Source of the DNA: Candidatus Endobugula sertula
GTDB taxonomy: Bacteria > Pseudomonadota > Gammaproteobacteria > Pseudomonadales > Cellvibrionaceae
Assembly: GCA_001723645.1 (NCBI GenBank)
Contig: MDLC01000031.1
Coordinates: 1-40,277, forward strand
Length of the DNA stretch: 40,277 nucleotides
Direction: 5' to 3'
Shown: positions 9,457 to 19,103 of the stretch, piece by piece
Layout: each line of letters opens with the position of its first letter
Numbering within the stretch: position 1 is the first letter of the stretch
Position numbers and translations under genes: made by a program
Notes under the pieces: generated by a model
What the model was told of the DNA's origin: nothing
What the model saw: the letters and a program-made list of their open reading frames with translations, nothing else
Database searches by the model: none

Positions 9457-9814
9457 CTGTCACCTCATCTAAATATATTTTTTTAGACAACATCAGTTTT
9501 ACTGTATTGCCTTTATACTTCATCGTAACATAGCTTTCATGTATACCGTCTACCATCACCCCATCGACAAATGACCCTTCTCGAAGGATATCACCATTAA
9601 CAACTACTATCTTTTTTTCCTTAGAAAGAAAAATAGACTGCAGCAGTAATTCTTTACTTGAGTGAACTATTTTCTGAGAGGTTTTATCATATGTAGTTGC
9701 AACACTATATATAGGCTTAGTAGGATCATTAAGAGAATATGAAAAAGGGCTTGTTAAAACTAAAAACAGGAACGTTAATAAAAAAACACCAATATTTTCA
9801 TGATTAAATAACAT
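9440..9814 (-). CDS. mshK: MSHA biogenesis protein MshK
   Basis: A 124-residue protein with an N-terminal signal or membrane segment (VFLLTFLFLVLTSPFSYS) followed by the LNDPTKP motif typical of MshK and PilP-like proteins, then a small beta-rich domain (LLLQSIFLSKEKKIVVVNGD). MshK is thought to work in the periplasm, linking the inner-membrane assembly to the secretin. I prefer the ATG at 9814, which shares one base with the mshJ stop (TGATG), over a TTG just before it. It overlaps mshL by 17 bp, so translation is probably coupled along mshJ-mshK-mshL. Confidence 0.85.
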   Translation of the reverse strand: MLFNHENIGVFLLTFLFLVLTSPFSYSLNDPTKPIYSVATTYDKTSQKIVHSSKELLLQSIFLSKEKKIVVVNGDILREGSFVDGVMVDGIHESYVTMKYKGNTVKLMLSKKIYLDEVTGEVIH

Positions 9815-10395
9815 CAATACTCACCCTCAATAATAGATAATGTATAGAGTTTTATGTCAACCATGGCCTGTGGATAAGACTCAACAATATAATTAATATC
9901 CTCCCAAAAAACACTCCACTCTAATGACTCAATTTTTTTTAGATAATCAAAAACATTGACATAATCTCCCTTTAATTTTAGAGAAATTGTATTTTTTTCA
10001 AATGCACCTCCTGCATTATATTCATTGACACCTTCCCTTTTCACTATTTCAGATGGGTGAACTCTTAAGGATTCCAGAGTTAAACGATTATTTGCAGATA
10101 ATAAATCCCTTAGCAACAACACGATTTCATCAACGGCTATTGTTTCTTGGTTAAAACGTTTTATGTCACTATCAATAACAACCATTTTTGATCTCATTGC
10201 TGCAATACGCTTATCGATAATTGCAATATTTTTATCAATAGATTTTTGTTCTTCTATATTCTTATATTGCGACATAATAGTTTCAGATAGAGACAATAAG
10301 TCCTCTCTTTTTTTACTCGCAATGGATAGTTCTCTGTCAACATTAAACCCCCAAAATACATACCAAAAAAAATAAATACAAACTAAGACTAACAT
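9814..10395 (-). CDS. mshJ: MSHA biogenesis protein MshJ (PilO-like), N-terminus detached by a frameshift
   Basis: The open frame gives 193 residues: a membrane segment at the very N-terminus (LVLVCIYFFWYVFWGF), a coiled-coil stretch (residues about 25-90) and a PilO-like periplasmic domain. MshJ proteins normally begin with a short cytoplasmic segment ending in LRER. That segment is present just upstream in another frame, from the ATG at 10469 or 10460, reading KFYNISTKYNKLVLRERSIF. The frames meet at a T7 run (10396-10402); one extra T would restore one protein of about 218 residues beginning 7-16 bp after the preceding gene. The shorter product from 10395 would still have its membrane anchor. 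The downstream overlap with mshK is one base. Confidence 0.8.
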   Translation of the reverse strand: MLVLVCIYFFWYVFWGFNVDRELSIASKKREDLLSLSETIMSQYKNIEEQKSIDKNIAIIDKRIAAMRSKMVVIDSDIKRFNQETIAVDEIVLLLRDLLSANNRLTLESLRVHPSEIVKREGVNEYNAGGAFEKNTISLKLKGDYVNVFDYLKKIESLEWSVFWEDINYIVESYPQAMVDIKLYTLSIIEGEY

Positions 10396-10402
10396 AAAAA
10401 AA
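10396..10402 (-). other. T7 homopolymer frameshift site at the 5' end of mshJ
   Basis: Seven T residues on the coding strand separate the LRERSIF frame, which then reads into TGT-TAG, from the membrane-segment frame starting at 10395. An 8-T version would be continuous. This is the second homopolymer frame break in the same operon. Confidence 0.65.
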
Positions 10403-10476
10403 TACTTCTTTCTCGCAAAACAAGCTTATTATACTTAGTCGATATATTGTAAAATTTCATTATCAACATTATTTTT

Positions 10477-11178
10477 TTATTCCTTATTTGTTATTATTTT
10501 TTTTAACATTTCAGAAAGGTCCAACTGATTAGCCAAAGGCATATTTATCAAATCATCTGCATCAATACCTCCCTCTATTTCAAACTTTGCGCCATCTTCT
10601 TCCAACTTTTCTAATGAAAATTTCATCGCGTTATGAGATACTAAATTTTCTATCAATAAATGACCAAAAATAACATCAGAAAATTCTTTTTGTTTTTTAA
10701 GATCGTTAATATAAATAGGAATATCCTCTGCTTTTTTTGCATAACCGCTTAGGGATAAATTTTTTCCTTTATTGTAAATATCAATTTCGTACAGTGACAA
10801 ATTCTGACTAACTAGATTAGCAATATGATAAAAATGTGTAGAAAAACCTTCCTTCCCTGAGGCGGTTATTTTTTGGTAATCCGCCCACAATTGATATCGC
10901 CTTAACAACTGTTTTTCTAATGCTTTGAGTTGCTTTTGATATTTACTGATATCATTAGTATTAACAATATTGGATTTTTGAAACATATTATTTTTTTCTA
11001 TGGCAGCAATGTCTTTATTAATCTCGGCCAGCTTATGAGTATCAAACCATAAGATGCCTGCCAATATTGTCGATAACAAAAATGAAGCTAACAATAGGAT
11101 AGAGAAGGATATGATTGGAACAGGAATTTTTTCAATATTTTGTAAAAGATTGACCTCTTGTCTTGCAACAATATTCAC
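10477..11178 (-). CDS. PilN-like MSHA biogenesis protein (MshI2 type)
   Basis: A 233-residue bitopic protein with the PilN plan: a short cytoplasmic N-terminus containing VNLLQ (the peptide that docks into PilM-like partners), one membrane helix (IISFSILLLASFLLSTILAGILWF), a coiled coil (residues about 50-100) and a ferredoxin-like periplasmic domain. It lies between the PilM-like mshI and the PilO-like mshJ, matching pilMNO order. The GTG start at 11178 overlaps the mshI stop by four bases (GTGA), indicating coupled translation. In many clusters this protein carries no fixed symbol. Confidence 0.83.
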   Translation of the reverse strand: MNIVARQEVNLLQNIEKIPVPIISFSILLLASFLLSTILAGILWFDTHKLAEINKDIAAIEKNNMFQKSNIVNTNDISKYQKQLKALEKQLLRRYQLWADYQKITASGKEGFSTHFYHIANLVSQNLSLYEIDIYNKGKNLSLSGYAKKAEDIPIYINDLKKQKEFSDVIFGHLLIENLVSHNAMKFSLEKLEEDGAKFEIEGGIDADDLINMPLANQLDLSEMLKKIITNKE

Positions 11179-12095
11179 AAATACAACTCCTTGCGTAAAG
11201 CACCACCATACGCAGCCACTAGCCTTCCACTATACAAATGTTGGTTTTCAGAATCTGCTAAATTTTCTACTTTACCGATAATGACTTCTTGATTTAAGCT
11301 TTCTCTAATAACTGCTGTGACTTTATCATCCGTAATATTCTCCCCTACAAAGATCACCCTACTTGGCACTATTTGCTTTAATTGTCTTTCATAGTAATCT
11401 AACGAACGCTGTAGTTCTAAAGCAATTTCCGACTCCGGAAGATTATCGAACAAACCACCATTGTAAGGTATAGAAAAACTTCTAGAAAACAATACATGAC
11501 TATTCTGTACAACGATAAGTTTCCCATAGTTTTCTTTTATCAAAACTACCGCAATGCTTTTTTCATGATATTCTGTCGTTTCAATATAATTACGGTAAGA
11601 CATCTCAGGAACATCAATAGCCAGCAAATTTAATCCGACACTTTCTACAAATGATGAAATATTTTGAATAACATCACGATGAACAACAACATTAGCTATT
11701 TTCTTTGTTGATCTATTGTTTTCAGGAAATAGGAAAACATCAATCAAAACATCATCAATCGGGAATGTTATCAAATCCTTTATTTTCCATGTAACTGCTT
11801 CTCTCAATTCATCATCGGGTACTTTGGGTGATTCCACAGTGAGTAGTTGATAGTCTTCATCATCTAACACAAAACAACTTTTCGCTTTTAAAATACGGTT
11901 TTCTTCGACATATTGTTTAATATTAATTGCCAATTGATCCAGAGGCTCTCCGTTAGCAATAGTATAACTAACATAGTCTTTAATTTTAGGCTGAACACGA
12001 CTTTTCACATCCAATACGAGAAAAGACAAGCCCCCAGAAGCTATCTGCATACCAACAGTAACGGCTTGTTTGTGTTTACCAAATAATCCAAGCAT
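11175..12095 (-). CDS. mshI: MSHA biogenesis protein MshI (PilM-like)
   Basis: A 306-residue cytoplasmic actin-like protein of the PilM/MshI family. It starts MLGLFGKHKQ and shows the expected segments: DDELREAVTWKIKDLITFPI, AIDVPEMSYRNYIE, and a C-terminal SRVIFVGEN...YGGALRKELYL region. It should recruit the PilN-like protein encoded next to the cytoplasmic face of the inner membrane. It is the first gene of the operon; the usual mshH regulator is not upstream. About 85 bp separate its start from a degraded transposase, so the operon promoter must lie in that AT-rich interval, where I see no clear -35/-10 pair. Confidence 0.88.
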   Translation of the reverse strand: MLGLFGKHKQAVTVGMQIASGGLSFLVLDVKSRVQPKIKDYVSYTIANGEPLDQLAINIKQYVEENRILKAKSCFVLDDEDYQLLTVESPKVPDDELREAVTWKIKDLITFPIDDVLIDVFLFPENNRSTKKIANVVVHRDVIQNISSFVESVGLNLLAIDVPEMSYRNYIETTEYHEKSIAVVLIKENYGKLIVVQNSHVLFSRSFSIPYNGGLFDNLPESEIALELQRSLDYYERQLKQIVPSRVIFVGENITDDKVTAVIRESLNQEVIIGKVENLADSENQHLYSGRLVAAYGGALRKELYL

Positions 12096-12248
12096 AAGCT
12101 GTCTAAAATGTTATATATCTACTATAAGCTTAGACTTTATGTACTAAAACGCTAGATTTTTGATAAATAAGAGATTAGGGAGCGATTTTGTCTAGTGAAA
12201 CGGCAGAATAATGTCATTGGATCTCTTACCTAGCAGGCTGTTGATTTT

Positions 12249-12550
12249 GTCGCCCAGAACGAAAATCGCACGAGGGGCTATGCCATCGATGGTTGCACCA
12301 GCCGACACGTTGGTTATCAGATCAGTCAGCAGCATAGGCAGAGGATTGAAGAACCGTTTGGTTGGGGCAAGTCGCTTGCTCTGATCCGGCAAATAAAAGG
12401 TCGTGGTTTAATAGTGTATTTATACTGACGATGATTCGCTGGAACTTGACAGAGATAGGGGCATTACAAGGTAAGTCTGCCTTGAAGATGGAGAAGCGCT
12501 ACCCCCAAGGGTTCATCAGAGAGAAAAATGGCCTTAAACTACCGATGTAG
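12249..12550 (+). mobile_element. Degraded IS5-family transposase 3' remnant
   Basis: The plus strand from 12249 reads VAQNENRTRGYAIDGCTSRH, then QRIEEPFGWGKSLALI and GRGL. This is the C-terminal signature of IS5-type DDE transposases (AIDGRTTRH...RKRIEE-FGW-K), whose last acidic residue lies in RIEE. After a frameshift near 12410 another frame supplies the tail (VFILTMIRWNLTEIGAL). There is no open frame, no N-terminal half and no visible terminal repeat. It is a scar of an old insertion just upstream of the msh operon. Confidence 0.75.
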
Positions 12551-13071
12551 GCCGAAAATTCCAGCGTCAAATAATGAGTGCATACGAAGCAGGGAGAAAA
12601 TCAACAATCTGCTAGAACCTGCCACACATATTGAGTGTCCACTGTTGTCATTTGCCATGTGCCAATCAACCGTTCGTTACTTACATACTCGTTATTATCC
12701 ACCCACATAAATAGCTTATTAGAGAAAATAATAAATACGACTAGAAACCAAAAAGATAGATATTGCGCCAATCTTTAAATATACTTCACATAAATACTAA
12801 AAAAAGATAATGCTTACTCATTCGTCACCAAATGATAATAGGCTATATTGATACTGTAAAATATCCTATCAAACTATTACGCTCAAACATTGAAGACAGT
12901 GAAATAAAAACACAAAAAACGCTCACTTTGAGCGTTACCTAGTTATTCGTTCATTAACCGCTCGCCACCTATTTAAACACAAAGACTTATTTGACCAAGT
13001 GTAAACGTTTCCAATATAATAACCGACACATAAAATAACAAAAACGTGGACTAGGAACACAAGAGCCTTTT
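12551..13071. other. Gene-free stretch
   Basis: These 521 bases are AT-rich with frequent stops in all frames. Apart from the hairpin at 12918-12936 I see no gene, repeat or RNA. The last 50 bases should contain the promoter and leader of the SMP-30-like gene. Confidence 0.6.
12918..12936 (-). terminator. Orphan terminator-like hairpin
   Basis: AACGCTCA, a 3-base loop and TGAGCGTT form a perfect 8-bp stem. On the minus strand it is followed by a T-run (TTTTTT including the stem edge), as in a Rho-independent terminator. No minus-strand gene now reads into it, so it may be left over from a deleted gene. Confidence 0.5.
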
Positions 13072-13947
13072 ATGAACACCATTGAAACCGTTGTTTATAT
13101 AGAAAACAGTAACAATGGGCAAGCCGTATGGGTGGACAATCTGGACTCTTTATTTTGGGTTGAGCACAGCCAGCAAAAACTTTATCAGTACCATGAACAT
13201 TCAAAAGAAGTCACCCATTACGCACTTAACGCACCAATACTCAGCCTCTCCCCTAGCCTTAACAATGGGTTTATTGCAACACTAAAAGATGGAATAGGCT
13301 TTTTTGATATGGAAAACCGTAAACTCACTACTTATATCTCCAAGCCCGAACCCTTTTTTAGCGATTATGAGTCCACAGGAGGCACCGCTGACCGAGAAGG
13401 AAATTACTGGGCAACCTCAAATAACCCTCAAGATATTAACCAACAAAGCCATATTTACCAACTATCACCTAATCTAAGTATTGACCGTTTCAGCCAGGAC
13501 GGAATAGATTATGCTGCTGAACCCGCATTTTCAAAAGATGGGAAGACCTTATATCAAAGCACTAAAACTGGCCGTTATATCTACGCTACTAAACTGGATG
13601 AGCATCAGAAACCCGTACACACGGAAGTCTTTTGTCGAGTACTTAAATCAGAAGGTCAACCCCATGGACTCTGCGTTGATAGTGAAGATAACGTGTGGGC
13701 TTGCCATTTAGGAGGCGGCTGTATTAGCTGCTACGATAAAACAGGACAACGTATTGAAAAAATAGACATTAACGCAGCCAATGTTATGCACTGCACATTT
13801 GGAGGAAAAAAACTTGATACCCTCTTTATTTCTACCAATGGCCTAGGCTATGATCAAAAGCCATCAAGAAAGACCAATATGTCGGGATGTATTTTAAGCA
13901 TTAAACCTGGTGTAACCGGACTCAAAACAAACTATTTTTCGGGGTAA
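13072..13947 (+). CDS. SMP-30/gluconolactonase-family beta-propeller protein with altered active site
   Basis: A 291-residue protein of the SMP-30 (SGL) family: the repeating W-x-D/DG-x-LY blades and the GQPHGLCVDSEDNVWACHLG and FGGKKLDTLFIST segments are characteristic. The residues that bind divalent metal in active members are changed. The Glu of the EGPxW motif is Gln (GQAVW), the Asn of NGxxxSxDG is Glu (AAEPAFSKDG), and the Asp of PDGxxxD is His (PHGLCVD); the substrate-side R-x-N-D segment is replaced by STGGTADREG. It may bind a ligand without lactonase activity, or act by another chemistry. No signal peptide is seen. It ends 4 bp from the convergent iscX gene, with no terminator between. 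Confidence 0.82.
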   Translation: MNTIETVVYIENSNNGQAVWVDNLDSLFWVEHSQQKLYQYHEHSKEVTHYALNAPILSLSPSLNNGFIATLKDGIGFFDMENRKLTTYISKPEPFFSDYESTGGTADREGNYWATSNNPQDINQQSHIYQLSPNLSIDRFSQDGIDYAAEPAFSKDGKTLYQSTKTGRYIYATKLDEHQKPVHTEVFCRVLKSEGQPHGLCVDSEDNVWACHLGGGCISCYDKTGQRIEKIDINAANVMHCTFGGKKLDTLFISTNGLGYDQKPSRKTNMSGCILSIKPGVTGLKTNYFSG

Positions 13948-13951
13948 ATAA

Positions 13952-14155
13952 TTACAAAGCCGCCTCTTCTATCCAAGCAGCCTGAATCGCTTCAAGTATT
14001 TTTTCTCCACACCGTTGCGGATCGTCATCAAAATCTGGTAAAGCAATGACCCAACTACGTAAATCAACAAAATTAATATAACGAGGATCAATCTCTGGTT
14101 TAGTCTCAACCAACTCAATCGCAATATCCAAAACATCAGTCCAATGTAATGACAT
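13952..14155 (-). CDS. iscX: Iron-sulfur cluster assembly accessory protein IscX
   Basis: A 67-residue acidic protein matching IscX: W-x-D near the start (LHWTDVLDIAIEL), then PRYINFVDLRSWVIALPDF and CGEKILEAIQAAW. IscX binds IscS and iron and tunes cluster-assembly rate. The ATG at 14155 (MSLHW) is preceded by GAGGTG and is preferred over the GTG two codons upstream. It is the last gene of the isc operon, 48 bp after fdx. Confidence 0.93.
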   Translation of the reverse strand: MSLHWTDVLDIAIELVETKPEIDPRYINFVDLRSWVIALPDFDDDPQRCGEKILEAIQAAWIEEAAL

Positions 14156-14203
14156 AAACACCTCACCTATAGCATTGGAAACCTTTATTGTAAAACAACA
14201 ACT

Positions 14204-14542
14204 CTAGTGGTTTTCAGAAACCATATTAATCGTATATTTTGGTATTTCAACAACAAGATCCTGACCCTTAACCAAAGCCTGACAACTCAATCGTGAATCC
14301 GCTTCCAGACCCCACGCCTTATCCAAATAATCATCTTCCAGTTCATCAGGTTCCTCAAGAGAATCATACCCTTCCCGAATGATGACATGACAAGTCGTAC
14401 ACGCACAACTCATTTCACAAGCATGCTCAATATCAATACCGTTACGCAATGCCGCGCGACAAATACTTTCACCCTGTTCCGCTTCGATTATCGCACCTTC
14501 CGGACAGATTTCTTCATGGGGTAAAAACACAATTCTAGTCAT
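14204..14542 (-). CDS. fdx: ISC-system [2Fe-2S] ferredoxin
   Basis: A 112-residue adrenodoxin-type ferredoxin. The four cluster ligands lie in HACEMSCACTTCHV (C-x5-C-x2-C) and, about 36 residues later, in RLSCQ. It supplies electrons for cluster assembly on IscU. The length and the C-terminal basic/hydrophobic tail are normal. It lies 20 bp downstream of hscA in the conserved isc order. Confidence 0.96.
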   Translation of the reverse strand: MTRIVFLPHEEICPEGAIIEAEQGESICRAALRNGIDIEHACEMSCACTTCHVIIREGYDSLEEPDELEDDYLDKAWGLEADSRLSCQALVKGQDLVVEIPKYTINMVSENH

Positions 14543-14562
14543 AGTGCATACTCAATGGTTAA

Positions 14563-16455
14563 CTAAACTAACTGATCCAGTTCATTTAATGAGTACCCCG
14601 CCAACGCCGTATGGATACTAGCATCCATACGGCGCTCCGCAAAAGCTTCAGAAAGAACAGAAATACTTGCTATTTGTTGGCGTATTGCATCTGTACTTTC
14701 TTGTCGACTCACTACCTTCAATTGATCGATAGCATCAACCAACCCTTGGTACTCTTCATTATTTAGCAAGGCTTTACCGTTATCTAATAAAGCAGACTCC
14801 AAGGACTCAATCACCCGCTCAGCTTCAACCTGTTGTTCACGTAGGGCACGCAGGGCAACATCACTCTGAGCATTTTCAAAAGAAGCAGTGATCATTTCAG
14901 TAATACTTTTATCGTCCAAACCATAAGAGGGCTTAACAACAATGGAAGCCTCCACCCCTGTTGATTTCTCTTTTGCAAAGACACTCAATAAACCATCAGC
15001 ATCTACCTGAAAAGTCACTCGAATATGGGCAGCACCCGCCACCATTGAAGGAATACCTCGCAACTCGAAACGCGCCAATGAACGGCAATCAGCGACCATC
15101 TCACGTTCCCCCTGCAACACATGGATGGACATTGCTGTCTGGCCATCTTTAAAGGTAGTAAATTCCTGAGCCTTAACAATAGGAATCGTTGTATTACGAT
15201 GAATAACTTTTTCAACCAATCCCCCTACCGTTTCTAAACCCAGAGATAGTGGCAAAACATCCAATAGCAACATATCACTATCAGGTTTATTTCCCACTAA
15301 CACATCCGCCTGTACTGCTGCACCAATAGCAACCACTTTATCAGGGTCAATATTAACCAGCGGCTCCTGACCAAAAAATTCAGCAATCTTTTCGCGTACA
15401 TACAGACTACGTGTTGAGCCTCCCACCATGACCAAATGGTCAACATCCGTTCTATCAACACCAGCATCACGCAACACGCGCTTGCATGCTCGAATAGTGA
15501 CTTTAATTAACGGAGCTATTAATTCGTTCAACTGCGCGCGAGATAAACTAATCCTTTGTTGCTGATATTCAACGCTATACGTTTCATTAACGCTAAGTGC
15601 CTCTTTAAGTTCACACGATAAGTTTAATAATTGTCGTTCTTCTGATGGACTCAGTTGTTCTGAAATTGCAAGTTGGCCACATAACCACTGCATGATAACG
15701 TAATCAAAATCGTCACCCCCCAATGCAGAGTCACCACCTGTTGCCAGCACCTCAAAAACGCCTTTCGATAAACGTAATAGAGAGACATCAAAGGTTCCAC
15801 CACCAAGATCATAAATAGCAATGACACCATCTTCATGCTGATCCAAACCATAGGCAACAGCCGCTGCCGTAGGTTCATTCAATAGCCTTAACACTTTCAG
15901 ACCCGCTATACGTGCAGCATCTTTCGTTGCCTGTCGTTGCGCATCATCAAAATAAGCAGGAACAGTAATCACCACACCTTCGGGCTCCCCACCTAAAGCA
16001 TGGCATCCCCTTTCTGCCAATGCAGACAAAATATCCGCAGACACTTCAATCGCTGTTTTAGGCCCCGCGGCCGTATTCATAGAGACAAGACCATCTTCGC
16101 GAGCATAAAATTCATAGGGAAATTCCACATTGGATTCACTGTTATTGGTCGCATCGTGAACAATATCGCCTACATTACGCCCCATAAAACGCTTAACCGA
16201 TATCATGGTATTTAGAGGATCTTTGACCGCCGCTTCTTTTGCCAATTGACCAACAATGACCTTATCCTGGCTGTAGTGCACCACCGATGGCAACAGAACT
16301 TCGCCATGAACATCCGACAATGTCTCTGGCACACTACCACGCATGGTGGCAATAAGAGAGTGGGTAGTACCTAAATCAATACCGAACGCACGCTTTTTAT
16401 CCTGAGCATGAGGCTCAGACGACTGATCTGGTTCTGCAATTTGTAGTAGTGCCAT
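14563..16455 (-). CDS. hscA: Fe-S chaperone HscA (Hsp70 family)
   Basis: A 630-residue specialised Hsp70. The ATPase domain is complete: [27 protein letters not shown], and [14 protein letters not shown]. The substrate-binding domain begins after [17 protein letters not shown]. HscA recognises the LPPVK motif of IscU and, with HscB, drives release of the assembled cluster to acceptor proteins. It follows hscB by 15 bp. No missing parts are seen. Confidence 0.96.
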   Translation of the reverse strand: MALLQIAEPDQSSEPHAQDKKRAFGIDLGTTHSLIATMRGSVPETLSDVHGEVLLPSVVHYSQDKVIVGQLAKEAAVKDPLNTMISVKRFMGRNVGDIVHDATNNSESNVEFPYEFYAREDGLVSMNTAAGPKTAIEVSADILSALAERGCHALGGEPEGVVITVPAYFDDAQRQATKDAARIAGLKVLRLLNEPTAAAVAYGLDQHEDGVIAIYDLGGGTFDVSLLRLSKGVFEVLATGGDSALGGDDFDYVIMQWLCGQLAISEQLSPSEERQLLNLSCELKEALSVNETYSVEYQQQRISLSRAQLNELIAPLIKVTIRACKRVLRDAGVDRTDVDHLVMVGGSTRSLYVREKIAEFFGQEPLVNIDPDKVVAIGAAVQADVLVGNKPDSDMLLLDVLPLSLGLETVGGLVEKVIHRNTTIPIVKAQEFTTFKDGQTAMSIHVLQGEREMVADCRSLARFELRGIPSMVAGAAHIRVTFQVDADGLLSVFAKEKSTGVEASIVVKPSYGLDDKSITEMITASFENAQSDVALRALREQQVEAERVIESLESALLDNGKALLNNEEYQGLVDAIDQLKVVSRQESTDAIRQQIASISVLSEAFAERRMDASIHTALAGYSLNELDQLV

Positions 16456-16470
16456 TTAACGGTTAACTCT

Positions 16471-17007
16471 CTAGTCAAAAAGTGACGATTCTAACACTTC
16501 AATTTCTTGAAGCATCTTATCAACAAAATGCAATTTAGCGACGATCTGCTTAGCTTCTGGGTATACTTCATTTTGATATTGCTGTTCAAATTGCACTTGC
16601 AACGTTTTTTTTTCTCTAGACACAATATCTCGCAATTCATCTAGCCGTTCTTCCGCACGATTTATATCTGTATCAACAGCAATTTCTGATAGGGTTTCAC
16701 GCCACTCCATTTGCAATCTCAAAAACTGACTATCGTGAATCGTTGTAGATTGTTGGTTAGTCTCTTCTCCCACCAACTCCAGTAAATATTCCGCACATAA
16801 AACCGGTGACGTTAAGGTCTGAAATGCAGTATTAAGGTAAGCGGCAAATTGAACAGCATACCTTTGTTCATTCTCTGATTGAGCAGCAAACTTATCCGGA
16901 TGAAATTCTTTTTGTAGTTTATGATAGTGTTCAACCACAATAGCCTTGTCTACATGATACTGTTGTGGCACACCCAATAGCTCAAAATAATTTTGCGTCA
17001 AATTCAT
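16471..17007 (-). CDS. hscB: Fe-S co-chaperone HscB
   Basis: About 178 residues. The N-terminal J domain has NYFELLGVPQQYHVD and the HPDKF motif that stimulates HscA, and a C-terminal helical bundle binds IscU. I chose the ATG at 17007, six codons after a TTG at 17025, because it gives the normal family N-terminus; neither start has a clear ribosome-binding site. It lies between iscA and hscA as in other isc operons. Confidence 0.92.
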   Translation of the reverse strand: MNLTQNYFELLGVPQQYHVDKAIVVEHYHKLQKEFHPDKFAAQSENEQRYAVQFAAYLNTAFQTLTSPVLCAEYLLELVGEETNQQSTTIHDSQFLRLQMEWRETLSEIAVDTDINRAEERLDELRDIVSREKKTLQVQFEQQYQNEVYPEAKQIVAKLHFVDKMLQEIEVLESSLFD

Positions 17008-17034
17008 TAATTCGTCTACGCTCAAGACTACACA

Positions 17035-17358
17035 TTAAACGTGGAAGCTCTCTCCGCAACCACATTCATTTTTAACATTAGGATTTTTAAACTCAAAACC
17101 CTCATTAAGACCTTCTTTAACAAAGTCTAGCTCTGTTCCATCAAGGTATACTAAACTTTTAGGGTCAACATACAAACCAAAATCACCCTGATCAAACAAC
17201 TCATCAGTATCATCTGGTTGATCAACGAACTCCAAAATATAAGATAATCCAGAGCAACCCGCAGTTTTAACACCGATGCGAATACCCACTGCACTACCTC
17301 TGCTTTGAATTTGCTTTATAATGTGGTCTTTAGCCACCCGAGTCATTGATATTGCCAT
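17035..17358 (-). CDS. iscA: A-type Fe-S carrier IscA
   Basis: A 107-residue A-type carrier with the three conserved cysteines: TAGCSGLSY and the C-terminal ECGCGESF pair. IscA helps deliver clusters, particularly for [4Fe-4S] proteins. It is full length, with the ATG at 17358, and lies 41 bp after iscU. Confidence 0.96.
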   Translation of the reverse strand: MAISMTRVAKDHIIKQIQSRGSAVGIRIGVKTAGCSGLSYILEFVDQPDDTDELFDQGDFGLYVDPKSLVYLDGTELDFVKEGLNEGFEFKNPNVKNECGCGESFHV

Positions 17359-17399
17359 AATGCTACTTTAATTTAATATCCTATTTTATGAATCGTAAA

Positions 17400-17783
17400 T
17401 TAAGACTTACGTTTCTCCCGAAGATTATCAACCGCTGCCTTAATCGCGTCTTCAGCCAAGACTGAGCAGTGAATTTTAACAGGGGGCAACGCTAATTCTT
17501 CTGCAATTTCCGCATTCTTAATCTGACTGGCCTCTTCAAGACTTTTACCTTTCACCCATTCAGTCAACAAAGAACTCGATGCTATAGCTGAACCACAACC
17601 GTAGGTTTTAAACTTTGCATCCTCAATAATATCATTATCATCAACCTGTATTTGTAACCGCATAACATCACCACAAGCAGGTGCTCCTACCATACCAGTG
17701 CCTACATTCCCAGCTTTATCATCCATCTTTCCAACGTTGCGTGGATTTTCATAATGGTCAATCACTTTATCACTGTATGCCAT
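17400..17783 (-). CDS. iscU: Fe-S cluster scaffold IscU
   Basis: A 127-residue scaffold on which the [2Fe-2S] cluster is built. The ligands are present in APACGDVM, TYGCGSAIASSS and KIHCSVLA, along with the LPPVK segment bound by HscA. The length is normal, and it is the second enzyme gene in the operon after iscS (69-bp gap). Confidence 0.97.
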   Translation of the reverse strand: MAYSDKVIDHYENPRNVGKMDDKAGNVGTGMVGAPACGDVMRLQIQVDDNDIIEDAKFKTYGCGSAIASSSLLTEWVKGKSLEEASQIKNAEIAEELALPPVKIHCSVLAEDAIKAAVDNLREKRKS

Positions 17784-17852
17784 AATTTTTTGCCTCGTAA
17801 GCTATTGTACCAATTAGTTTCTTTACCATTTATTAAACGATTATTTTGTTAA

Positions 17853-19067
17853 TTAATGTGCAGCCCATTCGATAGTGTTTAGATCAATACCATCTTTATA
17901 CATGTCCCAAAGTGGTGATAATTCACGTAATTTATCAACCGCTTCATGTATTTTTTTCACAGCATAATCGACTTCCTCTTCTGTCGTAAAACGACCGAAA
18001 CTAAAGCGTAATGAACTATGAGCCAACTCATCGCTTAAACCTATAGCACGCAATACGTAAGAAGGCTCAAGGCTGGCAGATGTGCAGGCAGAACCTGAAG
18101 ACACAGCCAAATCCTTTAACGACATAATTAAGGATTCACCTTCAACAAAAGCAAAACTCATGTTAATACTATGAGGTACACGCTGTTCTAAAGAACCATT
18201 CACATGAACTTCTTCCATATCCTTAACACCTTCTAGAAAACGATTGCGCATGGCTAGTGCATGATCTGCGTCTTTTTGTAATTCCAACTTCGCTAAACGA
18301 AATGCTTCCCCCATACCAACAATCTGATGAGTAGGCAAAGTGCCCGAGCGCATACCTCGTTCATGGCCACCACCATGAATTTGTGCTTCAATTCTTACGC
18401 GCGGTTTACGTCGAACATATAACGCACCAATCCCTTTAGGCCCATAGGCCTTATGGGCAGAAAACGACATCAGATCTACTTTCAGGGCTCCAAGGTCAAT
18501 CGGTAATTTATTAGCACTTTGTGCAGAATCCACATGAAAATAAACTTTGCGCTCACGACACACTTCACCAATAGCTGCAATATCATTCACCACACCAATC
18601 TCGTTATTGACATGCATTAGAGAAACCAGCGTAGTATCTTCACGAATAGCGCCAGCAACTTGTTCAGCGCTAATCAGCCCTTCCGAATCAGGGTCAAGAT
18701 AAGTGACTTCATAACCCTCACGCTCCAATTGACGACAGGTATCCAGAACCGCTTTATGTTCTATTTTAGAAGTAACAATATGTTTGCCATGCTTATGATT
18801 AAAATGCGTGATGCCTTTAATAGCCAAGTTATTGGATTCTGTGGCACCACTCGTCCAAATAATTTCACGGGGATCTGCATTAACGAGATCAGCAACATGT
18901 TGTCTGGCAGTTTCTACAGCTTCTTCAGCTTTCCAACCAAAAAAATGTGAACGGGAGGCTGGGTTACCAAAATTGCCGCTCATTGTCAGGCATTCAGCCA
19001 TTACCTTTGCCACGCGAGGATCAACTGGGGTAGTCGCTGAGTAATCAAAGTAAATCGGTAATTTCAT
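17853..19067 (-). CDS. iscS: Cysteine desulfurase IscS
   Basis: 404 residues, the same length as E. coli IscS. This PLP enzyme takes sulfur from cysteine for Fe-S clusters and tRNA thiolation. The PLP-binding lysine is in [12 protein letters not shown] and the persulfide-forming cysteine is in the mobile loop [15 protein letters not shown] chose the ATG at 19067 ([16 protein letters not shown]), the family start; the frame extends 12 codons further upstream without conservation. It follows iscR by 36 bp. Confidence 0.97.
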   Translation of the reverse strand: MKLPIYFDYSATTPVDPRVAKVMAECLTMSGNFGNPASRSHFFGWKAEEAVETARQHVADLVNADPREIIWTSGATESNNLAIKGITHFNHKHGKHIVTSKIEHKAVLDTCRQLEREGYEVTYLDPDSEGLISAEQVAGAIREDTTLVSLMHVNNEIGVVNDIAAIGEVCRERKVYFHVDSAQSANKLPIDLGALKVDLMSFSAHKAYGPKGIGALYVRRKPRVRIEAQIHGGGHERGMRSGTLPTHQIVGMGEAFRLAKLELQKDADHALAMRNRFLEGVKDMEEVHVNGSLEQRVPHSINMSFAFVEGESLIMSLKDLAVSSGSACTSASLEPSYVLRAIGLSDELAHSSLRFSFGRFTTEEEVDYAVKKIHEAVDKLRELSPLWDMYKDGIDLNTIEWAAH

Positions 19068-19103
19068 AATGTTCTCAAAATAAGTTAAAGCGTAATATCT
19101 CAA

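Noticed and set aside
12192-12392. 66-codon minus-strand ORF
   Set aside because: It is the antisense of the degraded IS5-type transposase, which explains the open frame.
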